From the NCBI GenBank assembly GCA_964509205.1, contig CAZDVW010000017.1, positions 1 to 36,303 of the forward strand: a stretch of 36,303 nt of DNA. The letters run 5' to 3'. This DNA is from Duodenibacillus sp964509205. GTDB lineage: Bacteria > Pseudomonadota > Gammaproteobacteria > Burkholderiales > Burkholderiaceae_F. A program made the translations under genes and the position numbers. Positions 31,698-36,303 of this stretch are shown one piece after another. Under the pieces are notes generated by a model, which made no database searches, was not told the DNA's origin, and worked only from the letters and a program-made list of their open reading frames with translations. Position 1 is the first letter of the stretch. Every line of letters begins with the position of its first letter.

Positions 31698-31711
31698 TTG
31701 ACATTTATCAA
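31698..31711 (+). promoter_or_regulatory. FNR-like anaerobic regulator site upstream of frdC
   Basis: TTGACATTTATCAA matches the FNR consensus TTGAT-N4-ATCAA at nine of ten defined positions. It is centred 110 bp before the frdC ATG, downstream of the upp terminator. No clear -10 is found at the spacing expected for a class II site, so the exact promoter geometry is unresolved. A CRP/FNR-type regulator is inferred, not seen in this window. Confidence 0.6.
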
Positions 31712-31814
31712 TCAAAAGAAAACCGAAAGGAACGGGAAAAGAGCATCATTTCGCCATGCGGGGAAATCAATTGTGCTTTCCCTGTTTTTTCCAGTAATTC
31801 CAAAGGAACCTATC

Positions 31815-32603
31815 ATGACCCCAGAACAAGAACTGCGTGCACATACGCCGACCGGACCGGAATTGATCGCCGGCGTGACGCTTAAGGATGCCAAACGTGC
31901 AAGCAAGTGGCCTGCCTACTGCGATATGACGCAGTCGATTACAGGTCTGATTCTCGGACTTTTCCTTTTTTGCCACATGGCCTTTACGAGTTCAATTCAG
32001 CTCGGCAAAGATACCTTCTGGAATCTGATTCAGATTTCCGGCGGTACGCCAGTCTTCGGCTCTGAGCAGGCTTGGCTTCACGTCGTGTTTCTCGGCTTTA
32101 TTACCCTGTGCGTCATCTTGCATGCTCTGTGCGCCTTGCGCCGCTTCCCGACGTCTTACAAGCAGTTCCGTGACGTTAATGCTCACATCACGATGTTGCA
32201 TCACTCGGATTCTTCCCTTTGGCGCATTCAATTCGTGACGGCTGTCATTTTGACCGCCTTTGTTTTCCCGCACTTGATGTCCATGCTCTGCCATCCGAGC
32301 GGATTGGATCCGAACCTTTCTTCCGTCCACACCTTCACCATGGGGCTTGATTGGACGCTTCTGTTCCTCATCGTGACAGAGTTGCACGGCATGATTGGTT
32401 TGTATCGTCTCGCCGTCAAGTGGGATGTCGTTAAAGGACGTTGCAACGGTCTGCGCAAAGGCATGCTCATCGTTGCTCTCGCCATGATTGCTTGCGGATC
32501 TGTTACAGCCTACACGTTCTACTCGAACGGAAAAGCTCTCGTGACCAGCGAGCAAGCTGCAACCCATTACACACCGACGAACGTTTGGTCTATCAACAAG
32601 TAG
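31815..32603 (+). CDS. frdC: Fumarate reductase diheme cytochrome b subunit
   Basis: This is the membrane anchor of a Wolinella-type quinol:fumarate reductase (262 residues, five TM segments), passing electrons from menaquinol through two b hemes to FrdB and FrdA. The heme ligands are all present: H54 in LFCHMAF, H103 in ILHALCALRRFP, H153 in FPHLMSM and H191 in TELHGMIGLYRLAVKW, whose E189 matches the E-pathway Glu180 of Wolinella. The loop after helix 1 is shorter, so the quinol-site Glu66 is not obviously conserved. ATG 31815 follows AAAGGAA; an upstream open frame has no support. No frdA or frdB adjoins it, and a terminator follows at once. A succinate dehydrogenase role is possible in principle. 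Confidence 0.9.
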   Translation: MTPEQELRAHTPTGPELIAGVTLKDAKRASKWPAYCDMTQSITGLILGLFLFCHMAFTSSIQLGKDTFWNLIQISGGTPVFGSEQAWLHVVFLGFITLCVILHALCALRRFPTSYKQFRDVNAHITMLHHSDSSLWRIQFVTAVILTAFVFPHLMSMLCHPSGLDPNLSSVHTFTMGLDWTLLFLIVTELHGMIGLYRLAVKWDVVKGRCNGLRKGMLIVALAMIACGSVTAYTFYSNGKALVTSEQAATHYTPTNVWSINK

Positions 32604-32626
32604 TCCTTTCTGCTTCGTTCATAGAG

Positions 32627-32657
32627 AGCCTCGGTTGAGAAACACCGAGGCTTTTTT
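32627..32657 (+). terminator. Intrinsic terminator of frdC
   Basis: AGCCTCGGT (32627-32635) pairs with ACCGAGGCT (32644-32652) around an 8-nt loop, followed by TTTTT. The T-run reaches the stop codon of the converging uvrA. Confidence 0.93.
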
Positions 32658-35442
32658 ACATCTGCCTTTTGAGAAAAATTCCTGTCTCACTTCGGGGGTT
32701 GGCGGCAATGTCTTTCGGCATCCCCTCCGCAACAAGTTCTCCTCCCGAATTTCCGCCGCCGGGACCTAAATCAATCACCCAGTCAGCGGCGGCAATGACG
32801 TCCAAATTGTGCTCAATCACAACTACCGTATTGCCCTGATCCGCCAAACGAGAAAGTGCGCGCAACAGATACATCGTGTCTTGAAAATGAAGTCCTGTTG
32901 TAGGCTCGTCCAAAATGTAGAGCGTTCTTCCCGTTGACTTCTTCGTGAGTTCTTCTGCAAGGCGAATTCGTTGTGCCTCTCCTCCGGAAAGGCAGTCGGC
33001 ACGCTCTCCGAGACGAATATATCCGAGTCCGATTTCCTGCATAAACTCGAGTTGGCGAGCAATTTCCGGTTGAGCACTGAAAAACTCCAACGCGGCAGAA
33101 ACCGTCATGTCCATCACATCGGCAATGGATTTCCCCTTAAACCGAACATCAAGTGTTTCCTGGTTAAACCGCTTTCCTTGGCAGACGGGACAGCGAACGC
33201 AAACGGCAGGGAGAAAACCCATTTCAATTTTTGTTTCTCCTTCGCCCTCGCATGCCTCGCAACGACCGCCCGGCTTATTAAAGGAAAATCGGCCGGCATC
33301 ATAGCCTCGCTCTTTGGCGATTCTCGTCTCCGCAAAAAGCGTTCGAATCGGCAACGCCACGCCCGTGTACGTCGCAAGCGTTGCACGACCGGCTCGCCCC
33401 ATGGATCCCTGATCTACCAAAACGATCTTATCGAACGCTTCGAGGCCCTCTATCGCATCGACCGGCAAAGGAGGTTCTTTGGCTCGATACAACTTTCGAC
33501 GCAACGTTGCTGCCAATGTTTCAAGAATCAACGTCGATTTTCCGGAGCCTGAGACTCCCGTAACAGCCGTGAAAGCACCGATCGGAATTCGGCACGATAC
33601 ATGCTTCAGATTTCTGCCTTTAGCTCCCAAAATACGAATGCTTTCTGTGTTTAACCGACGCATTTTCCTTTCTTCTGGAGGAACAACGCACCTTCTTCCA
33701 CTCAAATACAAACCTGTCAAGGAAACCGCGTTTTCCTTTAATTCCTCGGGTGTCCCGCAGGCAACAACAGATCCGCCTTGTCCTCCCGCACCCGGCCCCA
33801 TATCGATCACCCAATCGGCAATAGAAATCACATCGGCATCGTGCTCGACAACAAGCACCGAGTTGCCGGCATGAACCAGTTGTCGAAGCACCCCAATCAG
33901 ATTTTGCGTGTCTCTCGGATGAAGTCCTACGGTCGGCTCATCGAGTACGTATGTAACGCCGGACAGTCCGTTACTGAGTTGTCCGGCTAGCCGAATGCGT
34001 TGCAGCTCTCCGCCGGAAAGCGTCGAAACCGACCGATCCAGGCTCAGATAGCCAAGGCCAGCTTCAATCAGAAATGTCAAACGGCGATCAATCTCCTCGA
34101 GTGCTACTTTCGCCACCTTTCGAGTTTGTTCGTCCAAGCAAAGAGCATTCAAACTTTCTTTCAGTTTCCTCAGATCCTGTCTGGAAAACTCAACGATATT
34201 AAGGCGGCTCTCGCCTTCCCCGATATACACATTCTGCATGTCTCGGCGCAGCCTCGATCCTCCGCACTCCGGACATAAGCACCTTGAGCGTAAGACAGAA
34301 AGACCTGATTTAACCACATCACTCCGAGCTTTGGTCCAGCGTCGACGAAGCCCAGGGATAACTCCGTCGAACTCCAAAGATTCCGAGGATTTTTCTGAAC
34401 CATACATCACGAGTTCTTGTATCGAACGGGGTAAATTCTCCCAAGGCTCATCCAGTGAAAATCCCTTTTTATGCGAGAGATCGACAAGTGAGCAAAACGC
34501 ATCTCGGTTCTTTTCGGAAAATCCGCAGACGGCGCCTTGCCGCAAGGACAACTTCGGATCACGGACGAGCAGTTTTTCATCAAAATCTTCTTTGATCCCG
34601 GTTCCTTGACAAGAAGGACAGGCTCCCAATGCATTATTGAAAGAAAACATCGCCGGAACCAATTCCGGTACCGTATACCCGCACACCGGACAGCCGTAGC
34701 TTTGGCTGAAAAGAACGGAGCGGCCGGAGTCAATGTCCAACAAAGCGGCCATCCCTCCCGAAAGAGAACAGGCGGTTTCAAAGCTTTCAGAAAGTCGTGC
34801 CCGAGCCACATCCGAAACGCGCAAACGATCGACGACAATTTCAATATGCTCGGGACGCTCCGGAACATCCTGCGGCATCTCTTCAACTGAATAAATTTTT
34901 CCCTCAATCCGAATTCGCACGAAACCATTGCGCCGCATCATGCGTACAACTTTTTCAATCTCATGGGAAAAACAATCCGCGACAGGAGACAAAATTGCGA
35001 CCTTCTTGCCGGAACTGCCCTCGAGAGCCGTTTGGACCATATCATGAATGCCGCTGCGGACTAATTTGACATTGTGTTTCGGACAATAAGCACTTCCTGC
35101 TCTGGCAAACAACACTCTAGCGTAGTCACCAATCTCGGAGACTGTCCCGACAGTGGATCGGACCCCGGCCTTGGAACGATGCTGAGAAATGGCAACGGTC
35201 GGAGTCAGCCCCTCAACTCGGTCAACATCCGGGCGCATCTGAGCACCCAGAATCAATCTGGCATAGGCCGATAAGCTTTCAGAGTACCGCCTCTGACCCT
35301 CGGCGTAAATCGTATCAAAAGCAAGAGAACTCTTTCCGGACCCAGATGGTCCCGTAATAACAACCAATTTTCCTTTCGGAATTTCGACGGTTACATTCTT
35401 TAAATTGTGAGTTCTGGCTCCGACAACTCGGATTTTTTCCAT
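32656..35442 (-). CDS. uvrA: UvrABC excinuclease subunit A, divergent
   Basis: UvrA is the dimeric ABC-type damage sensor of nucleotide excision repair. The 928-residue protein has two ATPase modules: Walker A GPSGSGKSS near residue 33 and GVSGSGKST near 625, with signatures TLSGGELQRIRLA and CLSGGEAQRIRLA. Two zinc modules are CPVCGYTVPELVPAMF...CPSC and CEACEGEGETKIEMGF...CPVC. The UvrB-binding and insertion regions are present, the latter slightly shortened, so it is not the truncated UvrA2 type. Some usually fixed motifs differ: GLTPTVAISQHRSKAGVRSTVGT instead of GLSPAISIEQK..NPRSTVGT, and VDQGSMGRAGRATLATYTG instead of IDQSPIGRTPRSNPATYTG. The start is ATG 35440-35442. It is divergent from ssb, as in E. 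coli. Confidence 0.93.
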   Translation of the reverse strand: MEKIRVVGARTHNLKNVTVEIPKGKLVVITGPSGSGKSSLAFDTIYAEGQRRYSESLSAYARLILGAQMRPDVDRVEGLTPTVAISQHRSKAGVRSTVGTVSEIGDYARVLFARAGSAYCPKHNVKLVRSGIHDMVQTALEGSSGKKVAILSPVADCFSHEIEKVVRMMRRNGFVRIRIEGKIYSVEEMPQDVPERPEHIEIVVDRLRVSDVARARLSESFETACSLSGGMAALLDIDSGRSVLFSQSYGCPVCGYTVPELVPAMFSFNNALGACPSCQGTGIKEDFDEKLLVRDPKLSLRQGAVCGFSEKNRDAFCSLVDLSHKKGFSLDEPWENLPRSIQELVMYGSEKSSESLEFDGVIPGLRRRWTKARSDVVKSGLSVLRSRCLCPECGGSRLRRDMQNVYIGEGESRLNIVEFSRQDLRKLKESLNALCLDEQTRKVAKVALEEIDRRLTFLIEAGLGYLSLDRSVSTLSGGELQRIRLAGQLSNGLSGVTYVLDEPTVGLHPRDTQNLIGVLRQLVHAGNSVLVVEHDADVISIADWVIDMGPGAGGQGGSVVACGTPEELKENAVSLTGLYLSGRRCVVPPEERKMRRLNTESIRILGAKGRNLKHVSCRIPIGAFTAVTGVSGSGKSTLILETLAATLRRKLYRAKEPPLPVDAIEGLEAFDKIVLVDQGSMGRAGRATLATYTGVALPIRTLFAETRIAKERGYDAGRFSFNKPGGRCEACEGEGETKIEMGFLPAVCVRCPVCQGKRFNQETLDVRFKGKSIADVMDMTVSAALEFFSAQPEIARQLEFMQEIGLGYIRLGERADCLSGGEAQRIRLAEELTKKSTGRTLYILDEPTTGLHFQDTMYLLRALSRLADQGNTVVVIEHNLDVIAAADWVIDLGPGGGNSGGELVAEGMPKDIAANPRSETGIFLKRQM

Positions 35443-35692
35443 TGTTTTGAGAAAAGATTGAGATCAAATTACTGTAGCACAACAAACAGCCGAGCGATTG
35501 CAAGCAACCCGTGTCTTTCTTTTCGTCTTAACGAAATCGAATAATATAACCTGCGAAACCAACGTCAATGGCGTATACAATGCGATACCAGAGGTCCGAA
35601 AGAAGCTTGACCGTCTTGGTTTCTCTCTGTTGTGAACCCAGCAAGTCGCTCTTCTCTCGGCTATTCACAGTTTTTAAGACAAGAGATTTGTT
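35443..35692. promoter_or_regulatory. Divergent uvrA-ssb intergenic region
   Basis: These 250 bp should carry the promoters for both genes. TAATATAAC at about 35541-35549 could be the ssb -10 region, which would give a long leader; no good -35 is present. The only LexA-like sequence, CTGT-N10-ACAG at 35472-35489, has the wrong spacing. Nothing else in the region looks coding. Confidence 0.4.
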
Positions 35693-36172
35693 ATGGCTTC
35701 CGTAAATAAAGTAATTTTGATTGGTAATTTAGGACGCGATCCGGAAACACGTTACACAGCAGACGGCAACACCGCCATTTGCCACATCGTCATCGCTACG
35801 AGCCGCCGCTACAAAGACAGTCAAGGGCAACCCCAGGAGGAGACCGAGTGGCATCGCGTGGTTTTCTTTGGTCGTCAAGCTGAAATCGCTCAGCAATACC
35901 TGAAAAAGGGAAATCCCGCCTACATCGAAGGACGTCTGCGCACACGCAAATACACGGATAAGGAAGGCATTGAACGGTACCAAACAGAAATTATCTGTGA
36001 AACGCTTCAGTTGCTGGGAACACGCAGTCAGCCTTCGAGCGGAGCAGCAGAAAACTTTGAAACTGCCCGCCGCGATTATCGTCCGCAACAGCCAAGCTAC
36101 CGCTCCGAACAGCCGCAATCTGCAGCACGGCCGACGGCAGACACCTTGGTTGAGGATGACGTACCCTTTTAA
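35693..36172 (+). CDS. ssb: Single-stranded DNA-binding protein
   Basis: SSB coats single-stranded DNA in replication, recombination and repair and recruits partners through its C-terminal tip. The 159-residue protein has the OB fold at residues 1-110: MASVNKVILIGNLGRDPETR, EWHRVVFFGRQAEIAQQYLKKGNPAYIEGRLRTRKYTD and YQTEIICETLQLLG. A Gln/Pro/Arg-rich disordered linker follows, and the acidic tip is LVEDDVPF, close to the DDDIPF consensus. The ATG at 35693 follows AAGAGA. It is divergent from uvrA. Confidence 0.97.
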   Translation: MASVNKVILIGNLGRDPETRYTADGNTAICHIVIATSRRYKDSQGQPQEETEWHRVVFFGRQAEIAQQYLKKGNPAYIEGRLRTRKYTDKEGIERYQTEIICETLQLLGTRSQPSSGAAENFETARRDYRPQQPSYRSEQPQSAARPTADTLVEDDVPF

Positions 36173-36200
36173 CAGACAATCTTTGTAGAACAAAACACGG

Positions 36201-36232
36201 CAAAACGGGCATCTTTCCAGATGCCCGTTTTG
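36201..36232. terminator. Bidirectional terminator after ssb
   Basis: CAAAACGGGCATCT (36201-36214) and AGATGCCCGTTTTG (36219-36232) form a perfect 14-bp stem with a TTCC loop. A-rich on one side and T-rich on the other, it can end transcription from both directions. Confidence 0.93.
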
Positions 36233-36281
36233 TTGTGCCGATATCACTCCCAAACTCCCAGATACCTGCTCAAGATTTGGC

Positions 36282-36295
36282 ATGACATAGATCAA
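36282..36295 (+). promoter_or_regulatory. Weak FNR-like site at window end
   Basis: ATGACATAGATCAA matches TTGAT-N4-ATCAA at eight of ten positions, with a perfect right half. It lies in the gene-free tail after the ssb terminator and may belong to a gene beyond the window. It could be chance in AT-rich sequence. Confidence 0.25.
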
Positions 36296-36303
36296 AAATA
36301 TCC

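Noticed and set aside
35472..35489. LexA-like CTGT...ACAG between uvrA and ssb
   Set aside because: The half-sites are separated by 10 bases, not 8, so it does not fit the SOS box.

Overview
This window looks like ordinary chromosome from a Gram-negative betaproteobacterium, most likely Burkholderiales and plausibly a gut Sutterellaceae relative (Sutterella/Parasutterella type). The evidence is three outer-membrane porins with 20-residue signal peptides and C-terminal Phe, the E. coli-like block yhbY/rlmE-ftsH-folP-glmM, a Wolinella-type diheme fumarate reductase cytochrome b, a TRAP transporter, and roughly 50% GC. The genus is an inference. I see no tRNA, rRNA, CRISPR array, insertion sequence or phage gene.

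Layout. 1-5600: two near-identical porin genes point outward from each other. Their 656-bp inverted homologous arms flank a tRNA-modification operon, queA-tgt-RluA-like. 5720-8604: alaS followed by an overlapping tusA on the minus strand. 8834-11414: a TetR regulator and a GNAT acetyltransferase, divergent from a third porin that carries an excellent Fur box. The TetR promoter has a palindrome exactly in its spacer. 11511-17754: glmM, folP, ftsH and rlmE on the minus strand, diverging from yhbY and gph. 17742-22823: uvrB, divergent from a translationally coupled pair of a four-TM DUF2868 protein and a GTPase-like DUF3482 protein. 22961-27318: pepN-fbp facing a lapA-like gene. 27319-30780: a dctPQM TRAP operon with a structured leader and a stem-loop between dctP and dctQM. 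30801-32657: upp, then an isolated frdC with an FNR-like site and its own terminator. 32656-36232: uvrA divergent from ssb.

How the genes fit together. Much of the window is core maintenance: nucleotide excision repair (uvrA, uvrB, ssb), tRNA and rRNA maturation (queA, tgt, RluA-like, tusA, alaS, rlmE, yhbY) and envelope precursors (glmM, ftsH, lapA). The lifestyle genes suggest an anaerobe or microaerobe that imports organic acids (TRAP), respires fumarate (frdC) and runs gluconeogenesis (fbp). The porins suggest active surface variation and iron-responsive outer-membrane permeability.

The most interesting items are the inverted porin pair with mosaic loops, the DUF2868/DUF3482 membrane-GTPase pair, the orphan FNR-linked frdC, the Fur-controlled porin, and the nested hairpins ahead of dctP. 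Several starts were moved from the longest open frame to internal ATGs or non-ATG codons, using ribosome-binding sites and family alignment. No database search was run; family calls rest on recognisable motifs.
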